This document shows positions 1 to 7,736 of a stretch of DNA of 64,000 nt, in pieces. This DNA is from an uncultured Clostridium sp. (GTDB lineage: Bacteria; Bacillota; Clostridia; Lachnospirales; Lachnospiraceae), in NCBI GenBank assembly GCA_900539185.1, contig UQBG01000010.1, positions 40,908 through 104,907 on the forward strand. Direction: 5' to 3'. The notes beneath the pieces are model-generated. The model was not told the origin of the DNA. It ran no database searches and saw nothing but the letters and a program-made list of their open reading frames with translations. Each line of letters starts with the position of its first letter. The first letter of the stretch is position 1. Both the position numbers and the translations under genes were made by a program.

Positions 1-74
1 TTGGGGATCATGCGGTAAATATTGCTCAGTGGGTAACCTTCTCCATTACCGGTACACACGGAGAGATAAATTAA
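1..74 (+). CDS. phoU: PhoU, C-terminal end (partial)
   Basis: Only the last 23 codons are present, read in frame from base 3 to a TAA at 72-74. They include GDHAVNIAQWV and FSITG, which match the conserved final helix of PhoU, the phosphate-signalling regulator that partners the PstSCAB transporter and PhoR. The rest of the gene lies left of the window. The stop overlaps the ATG of a small ORF as TAATG, suggesting translational coupling. The call rests on a short but characteristic motif. Confidence 0.75.
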   Translation, partial: GDHAVNIAQWVTFSITGTHGEIN

Positions 75-237
75 TGGGAAAAAAGAAAGATAAGACTGCA
101 ACAGCGGATTTAGATGACGCTGTTGCAGATGTCCAGTATCGAATCCGATCGTTGAGATACCGGTATACCGGGCGGAAGTAATTGCAAAAATGGATAAAAA
201 TATGATGCGGATACGAAAAGAGATCGAAACCATGTAA
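74..237 (+). pseudogene. Small ORF after phoU, possibly frameshifted
   Basis: An ATG at 74 overlaps the phoU stop and has GGAGAG at 60-65, 8 nt upstream. It opens a basic 35-codon ORF (MGKKKDKTATADLDD...) ending at TAA 179-181. A different frame over about 135-237 reads like ordinary protein (PIVEIPVYRAEVIAKM, then a charged helix ending in KEIETM) and ends at TAA 235-237. One base gained or lost near 135-140 would join the two into a protein of about 54 residues. I do not recognise the family. It may be a frameshifted small gene, a sequencing error or a chance arrangement. Confidence 0.35.
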
Positions 238-285
238 TAAATCGAAGAAAATGGGATATGCTAGATAAGAAGGGAGCGTGTGGAT

Positions 286-402
286 ATGAATGGTCCATTG
301 GAACCTGCAATCGGAATTCTGATTGTTATGCTATTGCTATGCATATGTATGGTGGTAATCGCATTTTTAGCTGGCGGAGTAGAGAAGAAGAAAGACAGAT
401 GA
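286..402 (+). CDS. Putative small single-pass membrane protein (38 aa)
   Basis: ATG at 286 is preceded by AAGAAGGGAG at about 267-276. The product begins MNGPLEPAIGIL, has one hydrophobic stretch of about 22 residues (residues 9-31, rich in I, L, V, M and C), and ends in a positively charged tail VEKKKDR. This is the pattern of a small inner-membrane protein with its tail in the cytoplasm. It lies between phoU and the ClpX-like gene. I recognise no family. An overlapping longer ORF in another frame (258-485) has poor codon character and looks like a shadow. Confidence 0.4.
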   Translation: MNGPLEPAIGILIVMLLLCICMVVIAFLAGGVEKKKDR

Positions 403-576
403 TATTGGATAGATCCGATATGCGCAAGGTGCATATCAGACAGGCTGTGGATGTGTGTGTGGTCCATGGCTTTATTTTTTTATAATAAATTCCTAAAAAT
501 TACGGATAGTATTCGAAGAGAAAGTCTGTTATACTGAGTGGGTAATTAACGGAAGAACTGACAAGTGGAGGAAAGA

Positions 577-1959
577 ATGTCAAAAGATATTATAGAGAAT
601 AACGAAACTCAGGATGAAGAAAAAGAATATGAGAACTATTGTTATCTGTGTCGGAGACCGGAGAGTGTTGCCGGAAAGCTGATTCATCTTCCGAATGACA
701 TATATATATGTCCGAGTTGCATGCAGAATACATTTGATACATTTAGTAACAGCAGTAATATGCAGTTTATGGATCTGGGGAAGTTCGATATGTCCCAGCT
801 GAACTTTGGTGGGGCACAGGATATCCCGAAGTCTCAGAAGGTAAAGAAGAAAAAGAAGGAAGAAAAGAAGGAACAGCCGAAGCTGGAGTTAAAGACGATA
901 CCGGCACCCCATATTATGAAAGCACAGTTGGATGAGTATGTGATCGGACAGGACTATGCAAAGAAGGTAATATCCGTAGCGGTCTATAATCATTATAAGC
1001 GGGTTCTGACAGACACAATGGACGATATTGAGATTGAGAAGTCCAATATGTTGATGATCGGACCGACCGGTAGCGGTAAGACCTATCTGGTAAAGACCAT
1101 TGCAAGGCTGTTAAATGTGCCATTGGCGATCACAGATGCTACAACATTAACAGAAGCCGGATATATCGGTGATGACGTGGAAAGTGTACTGTCAAAGCTG
1201 CTGGCAGCTGCAGATAACGATGTTGAGCGTGCGGAGCAGGGAATCGTCTTTATCGATGAGATAGATAAGATTGCAAAGAAGCGGAATACAAACAGCCGGG
1301 ATGTAAGTGGAGAGTCTGTTCAGCAGGGACTGCTTAAGATCCTGGAGGGTGCACAGGTAGAAGTACCGGTAGGCGCCGGAAGTAAGAATGCAATGGTGCC
1401 GATGACGACGATCAATACAAAGAATATCCTGTTTATCTGCGGAGGAGCATTTCCGGATATCGAGGATATCATCAAGGCACGCCTGAATAAGCAGTCTTCG
1501 TTGGGTTTCCGGGCGGATCTGAAGGATAAGTATGATAATGATGCAAATATCTTAAAGAAGGTGACAATCGAGGATCTGCGGGAGTTTGGTATGATTCCGG
1601 AGTTCCTGGGGCGGCTTCCTGTTATCTATACACTGGATGCACTGGATAAGGATATGATGATCCAGATTCTGAAGGAGCCAAAGAATGCGATTTTAAAGCA
1701 GTATCAGAAGCTTCTGAGTCTGGATGAAGTAGATTTGAGATTTGATGATTCTGCCTATGAGGCGATTGCGGAAAAGGCGATGGAGAAGAAGACCGGAGCC
1801 AGAGCCCTTCGGGCGATCATCGAAGAGTTCATGCTGGATATTATGTATCAGATTCCGAGAGATGACAGCATTGGACGAGTGACGATTACCGGAGACTATA
1901 TCCGCGGAACCGGAGCACCGCTGATCGATATGCGTGGTGTGCTGGCACTGGAGGATTAA
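577..1959 (+). CDS. clpX: ClpX-type AAA+ protein unfoldase
   Basis: Hexameric ATPase that recognises, unfolds and threads substrates into ClpP in the cytosol. An N-terminal zinc module has C22/C25 and C45/C48 (CYLC...CPSC). It is joined by a lysine-rich linker (KKKKKEEKKE) to the AAA+ core with Walker A GPTGSGKT (residues 162-169), Walker B IVFIDEID (about 224) and the sensor-region motif MIPEFLGRLPV. A SSLGF segment matches the LGF/IGF ClpP-docking loop, so it probably works with ClpP. Start chosen at ATG 577 (GGAGG at 567-571, 5 nt away) over an in-frame GTG at 565. No clpP, tig or lon is adjacent, unlike the usual clpX locus, so this may be a second ClpX paralogue. Length of 460 aa is slightly above the typical 410-430 because of the linker. 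Confidence 0.88.
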   Translation: MSKDIIENNETQDEEKEYENYCYLCRRPESVAGKLIHLPNDIYICPSCMQNTFDTFSNSSNMQFMDLGKFDMSQLNFGGAQDIPKSQKVKKKKKEEKKEQPKLELKTIPAPHIMKAQLDEYVIGQDYAKKVISVAVYNHYKRVLTDTMDDIEIEKSNMLMIGPTGSGKTYLVKTIARLLNVPLAITDATTLTEAGYIGDDVESVLSKLLAAADNDVERAEQGIVFIDEIDKIAKKRNTNSRDVSGESVQQGLLKILEGAQVEVPVGAGSKNAMVPMTTINTKNILFICGGAFPDIEDIIKARLNKQSSLGFRADLKDKYDNDANILKKVTIEDLREFGMIPEFLGRLPVIYTLDALDKDMMIQILKEPKNAILKQYQKLLSLDEVDLRFDDSAYEAIAEKAMEKKTGARALRAIIEEFMLDIMYQIPRDDSIGRVTITGDYIRGTGAPLIDMRGVLALED

Positions 1960-1992
1960 ATGAAGTTTCGTAGCGAAATATGAAAAAACCTC

Positions 1993-2021
1993 TTGACAGA
2001 CGGAAAAACATTTGCTATTAT
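1993..2021 (+). promoter_or_regulatory. Promoter for tRNA-Arg
   Basis: TTGACA at 1993-1998, a 17-nt spacer, and TATTAT at 2016-2021, about 50 bp before the tRNA. A perfect -35 and a 4/6 -10 at ideal spacing. Confidence 0.65.
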
Positions 2022-2073
2022 ATAACACGTTGAGTGCTGGAAACGGTATTTAACTTACAACTTCATGTTGTAT

Positions 2074-2147
2074 GCGTGCTTAGCTCAGCTGGATAGAGCG
2101 TTTGGCTACGGACCAAAAGGCCGGGGGTTCGAATCCTCTAGCACGCA
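2074..2147 (+). tRNA. tRNA-Arg (ACG)
   Basis: The cloverleaf folds by eye. Acceptor GCGTGCT pairs with AGCACGC, the D-arm is GCTC/GAGC, the anticodon stem is TTTGG/CCAAA around loop CTACGGA (anticodon ACG, read as ICG), and the T loop is TTCGAAT. The discriminator is A and CCA is not encoded. A stand-alone gene with its own promoter and terminator. Confidence 0.95.
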
Positions 2148-2152
2148 GGAGA

Positions 2153-2181
2153 AGCCTGATAGTGAATATCAGGCTTTTTTT
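2153..2181 (+). terminator. Intrinsic terminator of tRNA-Arg
   Basis: Perfect 9-bp stem AGCCTGATA / TATCAGGCT with loop GTGAA, running into seven T (2175-2181). It begins 6 nt after the tRNA. Confidence 0.9.
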
Positions 2182-2201
2182 ATATCGAAAGGAGCCTTTT
2201 T

Positions 2202-3041
2202 ATGCAGGAACAGTCACATAATAATCAGAAAAAAATAGCAGTGATCAATGATATTTCCGGATTTGGCAGATGTTCCATTACGGTAGCACTGCCCATTATC
2301 TCACAGATGGGGATTCAGTGTTGCCCGATCCCGACCGCAATTCTTTCCAATCATACCGGTTATGAACATTTTTTCTTTGATGATTATACCCATCATATGC
2401 AGGAATATATTGAGAACTGGAGGCTTCTGGGACTAAAGTTTGACGGGATAGCAACCGGCTTTCTGGGATCGGCAGAGCAGATCCGGATCGTTGAGCATTT
2501 TATAAGGGAGTTTCGGACAGAAAGAACGAAGGTAATTATAGATCCGGTAATGGGCGATAATGGGGAACTGTATCCGACTTATACACAGGAGATGCAGCAG
2601 GAGATGAAGAAGCTGGTATCGTATGCAGATATTCTGACACCGAATCTGACGGAGGCATGCTTTCTGACCGGGACAACATGGCGACCGGGACATTGGACAC
2701 AGGAGGAATTGTTCCGGCTGGCAGAGGAACTGAGCCGGTATGGAGCGGAGAAGGTTGTAATCTCCGGCATCCGGATGGGAGAGTATCTGGGGAATGTGGT
2801 ATACGAGACCAGTGGTACAAAGAAGGTTCTTCGGAAAAAACGCGTCGGACGGGAACGAGCAGGAACCGGTGACATCTTTTCCTCGATTATTGCGGCAGAC
2901 TGTGTCAATCAGGTTGATTTTACAGATTCTGTAAGGAAGGCAGCGGATTTTATACAGGCATGTATGGAGCGGACGGAACAGTATGAGATTCCATCCGAAG
3001 ATGGTGTATGCTTTGAAGAACTGATGCATCACTTACGATAA
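2202..3041 (+). CDS. pdxK: Pyridoxamine/pyridoxal kinase (PfkB/ribokinase fold)
   Basis: Phosphorylates vitamin B6 vitamers with ATP as part of PLP salvage in the cytosol. The 279-aa protein opens with IAVINDISGFGRCS (substrate-binding strand of the PdxK/PdxY group). It has IDPVMGDNGELY in mid-protein and the catalytic anion-hole motif GTGD with Asp224 followed by FSSIIAA. Start ATG 2202 follows AAAGGAG. It stands alone after the tRNA-Arg terminator, and a separate promoter begins 8 nt after its stop. It could be called pdxY by some schemes; substrate preference cannot be read from the sequence. Confidence 0.88.
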   Translation: MQEQSHNNQKKIAVINDISGFGRCSITVALPIISQMGIQCCPIPTAILSNHTGYEHFFFDDYTHHMQEYIENWRLLGLKFDGIATGFLGSAEQIRIVEHFIREFRTERTKVIIDPVMGDNGELYPTYTQEMQQEMKKLVSYADILTPNLTEACFLTGTTWRPGHWTQEELFRLAEELSRYGAEKVVISGIRMGEYLGNVVYETSGTKKVLRKKRVGRERAGTGDIFSSIIAADCVNQVDFTDSVRKAADFIQACMERTEQYEIPSEDGVCFEELMHHLR

Positions 3042-3048
3042 AAACAAG

Positions 3049-3077
3049 TTGCACATTCATTTCCAATATGTTACAAT
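3049..3077 (+). promoter_or_regulatory. Promoter for the transglutaminase-like gene
   Basis: TTGCAC at 3049-3054, a 17-nt spacer, and TACAAT at 3072-3077. Transcription would start near 3084, which rules out the in-frame ATG at 3068 as the translation start. Confidence 0.7.
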
Positions 3078-3121
3078 TTTGTTACATGTTGTTAAGAAAC
3101 TACGAAATGGATGGAAATAAA

Positions 3122-4036
3122 ATGAAGGTATTAAATAAAATCAAAGGGAGAATGGCTGCAGGGGCAATGCTGGTGGCAACCGGAGTGCTTCTGACAGTGA
3201 CCGGTTATACGGATGTGCATCGACAGCAGGAGGTTGTTCAGACTCCGAGAGCAGAGATGAATGCGTCTCTGGTGGCAGTAGAGACAGATCTGGTGCATCA
3301 TATGGAGGCACAGGAGATCGATACGGTGATCTCCGGATTAGATACTGTGTCTTTATCAAGTTATTACGAAATTCAGGAAGCAAGAGCATTAGTAGATGGT
3401 GCATCCGGGGAAGCCCGTGCTTATATCGATGAGGAGAAGCTGGTGGCAGCGGAAGCAGCATATGCCCGGTTGAATGACGAACGGGAGCAGCAGCTTCAGA
3501 CAGCACTGGCATCCGGAAGCTTAAGCGATATATTGGATTATGCACCGTGTCAGGTACAGCTTTCCGGAGATGCATATCTGGATACCTTGGTACAGGAGCT
3601 GATACAGGCAGCTACGACCGCAGATATGAGCCGTAGCGAGCAGTTACAGGCCTGTTATACGTATATGGTACAGAATTATTCCTATGGATATAATTACAGC
3701 TACAGTTATTCAAACGGAAAGAAGTCGATTGCATGGGCGACCGCTTTTTTGCGGGATGGATACGGAGCCTGCAATAACTGGTCTTCCGCATTTGTATATG
3801 TGGCTCGTGCATTAGGCTATGATGCAGATTTATGTTATGGATCGACTGCGTCTTCCCGTGGGGGCGGTGTGGAACACTATTGGCCGGTGATTACGATTGC
3901 AGACACCGAGTATGTGTTTGATCCACAGGTAGAGAAGGATATAACCCGGAGATCCGGTGCGATCGCATATAAGCGCTATGGATTAACCGGAAGTGCAGCG
4001 TTTGCAAAGTATTATTTTCAGCAGATTGTGGAGTAG
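3122..4036 (+). CDS. Exported transglutaminase-like (papain-fold) protein
   Basis: The first ~30 residues from ATG 3122 (basic MKVLNKIKGR, then a hydrophobic run AMLVATGVLLTVTG) form a signal peptide or membrane anchor. There follows a helical Ala/Glu-rich spacer, then a transglutaminase core with a plausible Cys217 (GACNNWS), His252 (VEHYWP), Asp267 (FDPQ) triad. Proteins of this family act on cell-surface peptides or proteins; the substrate is unknown. The promoter at 3049-3077 means translation cannot begin at 3068. ATG 3107 and ATG 3122 both remain possible; 3122 gives the cleaner signal sequence. The WYL regulator gene follows 11 nt after the stop and is probably co-transcribed. Confidence 0.75.
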   Translation: MKVLNKIKGRMAAGAMLVATGVLLTVTGYTDVHRQQEVVQTPRAEMNASLVAVETDLVHHMEAQEIDTVISGLDTVSLSSYYEIQEARALVDGASGEARAYIDEEKLVAAEAAYARLNDEREQQLQTALASGSLSDILDYAPCQVQLSGDAYLDTLVQELIQAATTADMSRSEQLQACYTYMVQNYSYGYNYSYSYSNGKKSIAWATAFLRDGYGACNNWSSAFVYVARALGYDADLCYGSTASSRGGGVEHYWPVITIADTEYVFDPQVEKDITRRSGAIAYKRYGLTGSAAFAKYYFQQIVE

Positions 4037-4047
4037 AGAAGCAGATT

Positions 4048-5052
4048 ATGGCAAATCATGAGAAAGAAATCAGTGTTGCGGAAAGGCAGCTTTATATCTT
4101 ATCACTTTTATCACAGAATCCCATTGGTTATACAGCAGAAGAGATCGTGGAAAAGCTGAAGAAATGGGAGGTTGTGCTGACAAAGCGTACCATACAGAGA
4201 GATATTGATGAGCTGTCTATGAGCTATGCCATCGAAGAGGAAGAACGGGATGGCAGGACGTACTTTAAAGCCAGAAAGTTCAATATGAAGAATGTGGATC
4301 TGACAACCAGAGATTTACTGGCGATCACATTCATGCAGCGGTTGGTACAGCAGTATGCACATACGACGATGGGCGTTGCGGCAGAGGAGATGCTGCAGAA
4401 GATCGCAGCGAATACCGGAAATCTGAATCAGAAGCATTTAGAGGAGCTGGAACAGGCAATCCGCATTGTGAATCCGAACGAATGGAAGAATCAGGATATT
4501 GATCCACAGATCGAACAGTTGATTACAGCGGCGATTGAGAAGCAGAATAAGATCGAGATCCTGTATCATAGCTGGAATGGGGATGCAGTGACCAAAAGAG
4601 TGATTCATCCGTATAGTCTGATCCTGCTGGATCAGTATCTGTGTGTAGAGGGATATTGTGAACTGCGAAAAGAGATACGGACCTTCCGGGTATCCCGGAT
4701 TCAGAAGGTACATGTGCTCAAAGAGCACTTTCAAATCCGGGAGGATTATCAGCAGAAAGAGCAGAAGGGAAAGTTCATTTATCTGGGCGGAAAGCAGCAG
4801 GAGGATCTGGTGATACAGTTTGATGCCCGAACCGGACGGTATATTCGGGAGTATGAAGCACACCGGGCAGACCGGTTGACGGAGAATGCAGATGGACTGC
4901 TTTTTGAGAAACGGACGGCGATCACATCAGAAGTAAAGAAATGGATCCTGCAGTTTGGTGGGGGAGCCCGTGTACTGAGTCCGCAATCGCTGGCAGAGCA
5001 GATCGTGGAAGAAGCGGAGCAGATGATAAAAAACTATGGCATGTACAGATAA
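4048..5052 (+). CDS. WYL-domain transcriptional regulator (YafY/DeoR-like HTH)
   Basis: 334 aa. An N-terminal winged helix-turn-helix (residues ~10-65, TKRTIQRDIDELS recognition helix) is followed by a WYL domain at about 150-230 (KIEILYHSW..., YCELRKEIRTFRVSRI) and a C-terminal WCX-type extension. WYL proteins bind DNA and sense nucleotides or other small ligands. The gene begins 11 nt after the transglutaminase-like gene, so it may control that gene or simply share its mRNA. The target is not evident. Confidence 0.85.
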   Translation: MANHEKEISVAERQLYILSLLSQNPIGYTAEEIVEKLKKWEVVLTKRTIQRDIDELSMSYAIEEEERDGRTYFKARKFNMKNVDLTTRDLLAITFMQRLVQQYAHTTMGVAAEEMLQKIAANTGNLNQKHLEELEQAIRIVNPNEWKNQDIDPQIEQLITAAIEKQNKIEILYHSWNGDAVTKRVIHPYSLILLDQYLCVEGYCELRKEIRTFRVSRIQKVHVLKEHFQIREDYQQKEQKGKFIYLGGKQQEDLVIQFDARTGRYIREYEAHRADRLTENADGLLFEKRTAITSEVKKWILQFGGGARVLSPQSLAEQIVEEAEQMIKNYGMYR

Positions 5053-5065
5053 AATCTGACATGCC
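5038..5065 (+). terminator. Hairpin at the end of the WYL gene
   Basis: GGCATGT pairs with ACATGCC, with an inner AGAT/ATCT helix, overlapping the stop codon. The following ATTTATT is AU-rich but not a run of T, so this is a weak terminator or an mRNA-end hairpin. Confidence 0.45.
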
Positions 5066-5085
5066 ATTTATTATATAATAGTAAT

Positions 5086-5122
5086 AAAAAAACATCAGAT
5101 CCGATCGCTTTCGGAACTGATG
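5086..5122 (-). terminator. Intrinsic terminator of tRNA-Gln
   Basis: On the minus strand, CATCAG...CTGATG with an inner TCCG/CGGA helix is followed by seven T (complement of 5086-5092). It starts 11 nt beyond the tRNA 3' end. Confidence 0.75.
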
Positions 5123-5132
5123 CTTCTGATAG

Positions 5133-5204
5133 CTGGGATAGCAGGATTCGAACCTACAGATGCTGGAATCAGAATCCAGTGCCTTACCATTTGGCGATAT
5201 CCCA
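5133..5204 (-). tRNA. tRNA-Gln (CTG)
   Basis: Minus-strand cloverleaf with acceptor TGGGATA/TATCCCA, D stem GCC/GGC, and anticodon stem CTGGA/TCCAG around loop TTCTGAT (anticodon CTG). The T loop is TTCGAAT. CCA is not encoded. CTG is a less common isoacceptor that supplements tRNA-Gln(TTG). It has its own promoter and terminator. Confidence 0.95.
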
Positions 5205-5238
5205 TTGTGTTGCTTGTTGATCACTCACAACAATGGCT

Positions 5239-5267
5239 ATTATACAGTATGATAAATGAAAATGCAA
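5239..5267 (-). promoter_or_regulatory. Promoter for tRNA-Gln
   Basis: Minus strand: TTGCAT (complement of 5262-5267), a 17-nt spacer, and a perfect TATAAT (complement of 5239-5244), ending 34 nt before the tRNA. Confidence 0.85.
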
Positions 5268-5312
5268 GCCCTTTTTTAAAAATATTTAAATTCTTAAATA
5301 TTTAAAATAGAA

Positions 5313-5341
5313 ATGACAAATGAACCCCAATCCTGTATAAT
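5313..5341 (+). promoter_or_regulatory. Promoter for the 5369-8735 gene run
   Basis: ATGACA at 5313-5318 (one mismatch to consensus), a 17-nt spacer, and a perfect TATAAT at 5336-5341. Confidence 0.75.
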
Positions 5342-5368
5342 GGTACAGATATGAAGGAGGTGATACAC

Positions 5369-5734
5369 ATGAGCAGACTGATCTATATCGTTCCATGGGC
5401 GATCTGTGACACAGAGAATCTGTATATCAAGAAAGTGGAACAGAAGGATCCGGTTGTTCCGAAGGAGCAGGAACCGGTGGAGGACTGGACGGTACAGCAG
5501 GTGATTCCGAGTCCGGATAAGCGGAGTAAAGATATCTATATTCTGGTTGATGTGTATCGTGGATATGACTTTCAGAACCCAAACCGGCAGGTATCGGTAT
5601 TGGATGTGACAAATTCGATCTCCCGTCTTCAGGAGCTGGGGTATCAGCCGGCCGGTGAAGGAGATCGGCTTTATATCCGGCAGAAGGTATTGAAGTGGGA
5701 TAAGCCGGAGAAACAGGGAAAGAAAAAGAAGTAG
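5369..5734 (+). CDS. Conserved hypothetical protein, 121 aa
   Basis: Start ATG 5369 is chosen because AGGAGGTGAT at 5355-5364 sits just upstream; an ATG at 5351 lies inside that site. The protein begins MSRLIYIVPWAI, is soluble and has a very basic tail (KWDKPEKQGKKKK). A mid-section reads YILVDVYRGYDFQNPN. I recognise no domain. It is first in a likely operon with an acyl-ACP thioesterase (11 nt on) and a CvfB-like protein, so it may be linked to membrane-lipid or translation physiology, but nothing shows it directly. Confidence 0.65.
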   Translation: MSRLIYIVPWAICDTENLYIKKVEQKDPVVPKEQEPVEDWTVQQVIPSPDKRSKDIYILVDVYRGYDFQNPNRQVSVLDVTNSISRLQELGYQPAGEGDRLYIRQKVLKWDKPEKQGKKKK

Positions 5735-5745
5735 GAGTGAGCTGT

Positions 5746-6483
5746 ATGTATGAGATACAGGTAAGAGTGCGATTTAGTGATATAGGAAGTGATCAGCGGT
5801 TGCGGTTATATGAACTGCCGAAGTACTTTCAGGATAGCAGTATCGAACATTCGGAGTCTCTGGAAGTAGGAATTCCCTATCTGACGGAGCGAAATCTGGC
5901 ATGGCTGCTGACATCCTGGCAGATCGAGATCCAGAGACTGCCGGTCTATGATGAGAAACTGATCATCCAGACCTGGCCGTATGAATTCAAGTCCGCCTTT
6001 GGATACCGGAATTATCGTATGAGGACGGAGAGCGGAGAGGTGCTGGCAGAGGGACAGGCAATCTGGCTCCATACGGATATTGTACAGATGAAGCCGGTTA
6101 AGACACCGGAGGAAGAAAGCAGCCGGTATGGGTACGAGGATGCATTGGATATGGAGTATCTGCCCAGAAAGATTACACTTCCACAGACGATGACACCTGT
6201 AGATCAGGTGAAGGTTACCAGACATTATGCGGATATGTATATGCATATGAATAATGCGATGTATGTGGATATTGCATCGGATTATCTGCCGGAGACAAAG
6301 GATGTAAAACGGCTGCGGGTTGATTACCGGAAGCAGGTAAAAATCGGTGATACGATGATTGTGAAGCAGGCATATGAAGGCAATCACTGCTATGTGGCGT
6401 TTTACGACGAGGCGGATGAAATGCATGTCAGTACAGAGTTTCTGCTAACGGAGGAAGAAAGAAAAAATGATAGAAGTAGGTAA
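5746..6483 (+). CDS. Acyl-ACP thioesterase (FatA/FatB-like, double hotdog)
   Basis: Hydrolyses acyl-ACP to release free fatty acids in the cytosol. Two hotdog halves are visible. The first contains the central helix region QDSSIEHSESLEVG. The second carries DMYMHMNNAMYVDIA, where the HxN pair and the following acidic region correspond to the catalytic part of plant FatA/FatB relatives. Length of 245 aa fits bacterial members. Start ATG 5746 has AGGAG 8 nt upstream; the in-frame GTG at 5737 overlaps that site and is less likely. Its 3' end overlaps the next gene by 17 nt, which indicates tight coupling. Confidence 0.82.
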   Translation: MYEIQVRVRFSDIGSDQRLRLYELPKYFQDSSIEHSESLEVGIPYLTERNLAWLLTSWQIEIQRLPVYDEKLIIQTWPYEFKSAFGYRNYRMRTESGEVLAEGQAIWLHTDIVQMKPVKTPEEESSRYGYEDALDMEYLPRKITLPQTMTPVDQVKVTRHYADMYMHMNNAMYVDIASDYLPETKDVKRLRVDYRKQVKIGDTMIVKQAYEGNHCYVAFYDEADEMHVSTEFLLTEEERKNDRSR

Positions 6484-7297
6484 GAAACAGAGATTAACAG
6501 TGATCCGAAGCAAAGACTTTGGCGTTTATCTGGGTGTGCCGGGAGAAGAGGAGACGGTTCTTCTTCCCAGAAAGCAGGTTCCGGAGAATCTGAAGGCAGG
6601 AGGAGAGATCGAAGTATTCCTGTATCGGGATTCGCAGGACCGGAAGATCGCGACGGTAAAGGAACCGAAGCTGATGGCAGGTGAGATCGGTATGCTGACC
6701 GTGGTTAGTACGGGAAGCATCGGTGCATTTATGGACTGTGGTCTGGAACGGGATATCCTGTTGCCGTTTAAGGAACAGACCACGAAGGTTGAGGTAGGAA
6801 AGCGTTATCCGGTATATATGTATGTCGATAAGAGTGAGCGGCTTTGTGTGACTATGCGATTATATAATCATTTGGATCATCAGCCGCCATATGCAAAGAA
6901 TGATTATTTTAAGGGTGTTGTATATGAGTATAAGGAGCATATGGGAGCATTTGTAGCTGTAGACTGCCGCTATTCCGGATTGATTCCAAAGAGTGAGATT
7001 TATCATCCGATCTATGTAGGCGATGAAGTAGAAGGACGGATCCTGAATGTCAGAGAGGATGGAAAGCTGGATCTGAGCATTCGCAGACCTGCATACCTGC
7101 AGATGGACCAGGATAGTGAGGTTATATGGAACCGTATACAGGAGCTGAATGGTGTGCTGCCATTTAATGACAAAGCGGCTCCGGAAGTGATCCGGAAGGA
7201 ATTCGGTATGAGTAAAAACGAATTCAAGCGGGCAGTGGGTCGATTGTTAAAAGAAGAAAAGATCGAAATAACGGATCGGGACATCCGTTTAAAGTAA
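6467..7297 (+). CDS. cvfB: CvfB/YitL-like S1 RNA-binding protein
   Basis: 276 aa. Consecutive S1-type OB folds at about 1-60, 70-130 (GEIGMLTVVSTGSIGAFMDC) and 145-205 (YFKGVVYEYKEHMGAFVAVD, then DGKLDLSIRRP) are followed by a C-terminal winged helix at about 225-276 (MSKNEFKRAVGRLL). This order is the CvfB layout, a family known in Staphylococcus for post-transcriptional control of virulence genes. It overlaps the thioesterase gene by 17 nt. Its RNA targets here are unknown. Confidence 0.85.
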   Translation: MIEVGKKQRLTVIRSKDFGVYLGVPGEEETVLLPRKQVPENLKAGGEIEVFLYRDSQDRKIATVKEPKLMAGEIGMLTVVSTGSIGAFMDCGLERDILLPFKEQTTKVEVGKRYPVYMYVDKSERLCVTMRLYNHLDHQPPYAKNDYFKGVVYEYKEHMGAFVAVDCRYSGLIPKSEIYHPIYVGDEVEGRILNVREDGKLDLSIRRPAYLQMDQDSEVIWNRIQELNGVLPFNDKAAPEVIRKEFGMSKNEFKRAVGRLLKEEKIEITDRDIRLK

Positions 7298-7329
7298 CGT
7301 AGAGAAAAGAAAAATGGAGGAATGAGACA

Positions 7330-7713
7330 ATGAAAAAAGTGATTTCAACAGACAAGGCACCAGCAGCAATCGGACCGTATTCACAGGCAATCGAGGTAAA
7401 TGGTATGATCTTTACTTCCGGCGTGATTCCGATTGATCCGGCAACCAATACACTGGTTGAGGGTGATATTACGGTTCAGGCAACACAGGCAATCGGGAAT
7501 CTGGCAGCTCTGTTAAAAGAGGCCGGATCCGGCTGTGAGAATGTAATTAAGACAACGGTATTTATCAAAGATATGAATGATTTTGCAAAGGTAAATGAGA
7601 TTTATGCGACCTTCTTTCAGGGCGAATGTCCGGCACGTTCCTGTGTCGAGGTAGCCAGACTTCCGAAGGATGTGCTGATTGAGATTGAAGCAATCGCGGT
7701 GAAGAAAGCATAA
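7330..7713 (+). CDS. ridA: RidA, enamine/imine deaminase
   Basis: Hydrolyses reactive 2-aminoacrylate and related enamines made by PLP enzymes such as threonine or serine dehydratase. The 127-aa length, the start MKKVISTDKAPAAIGPYSQA, the binding-site segment CPARSCVEVARLPKD (with the conserved Arg) and the ending EIEAIAVKK are classic YjgF/RidA. It is preceded by a good AATGGAGG ribosome site and followed 23 nt later by the CPBP protease gene. Confidence 0.95.
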   Translation: MKKVISTDKAPAAIGPYSQAIEVNGMIFTSGVIPIDPATNTLVEGDITVQATQAIGNLAALLKEAGSGCENVIKTTVFIKDMNDFAKVNEIYATFFQGECPARSCVEVARLPKDVLIEIEAIAVKKA

Positions 7714-7736
7714 GATAAGGATAATCGGAGGCAGTT

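Noticed and set aside
286..537. In-frame TGA at 400-402 followed by 44 open codons containing several Cys, as if a recoded (selenoprotein) gene
   Set aside because: No SECIS-like hairpin is evident right after the TGA, the 38-aa product is complete as a membrane peptide, and the open stretch runs into a TATACT promoter-like box and the clpX leader.
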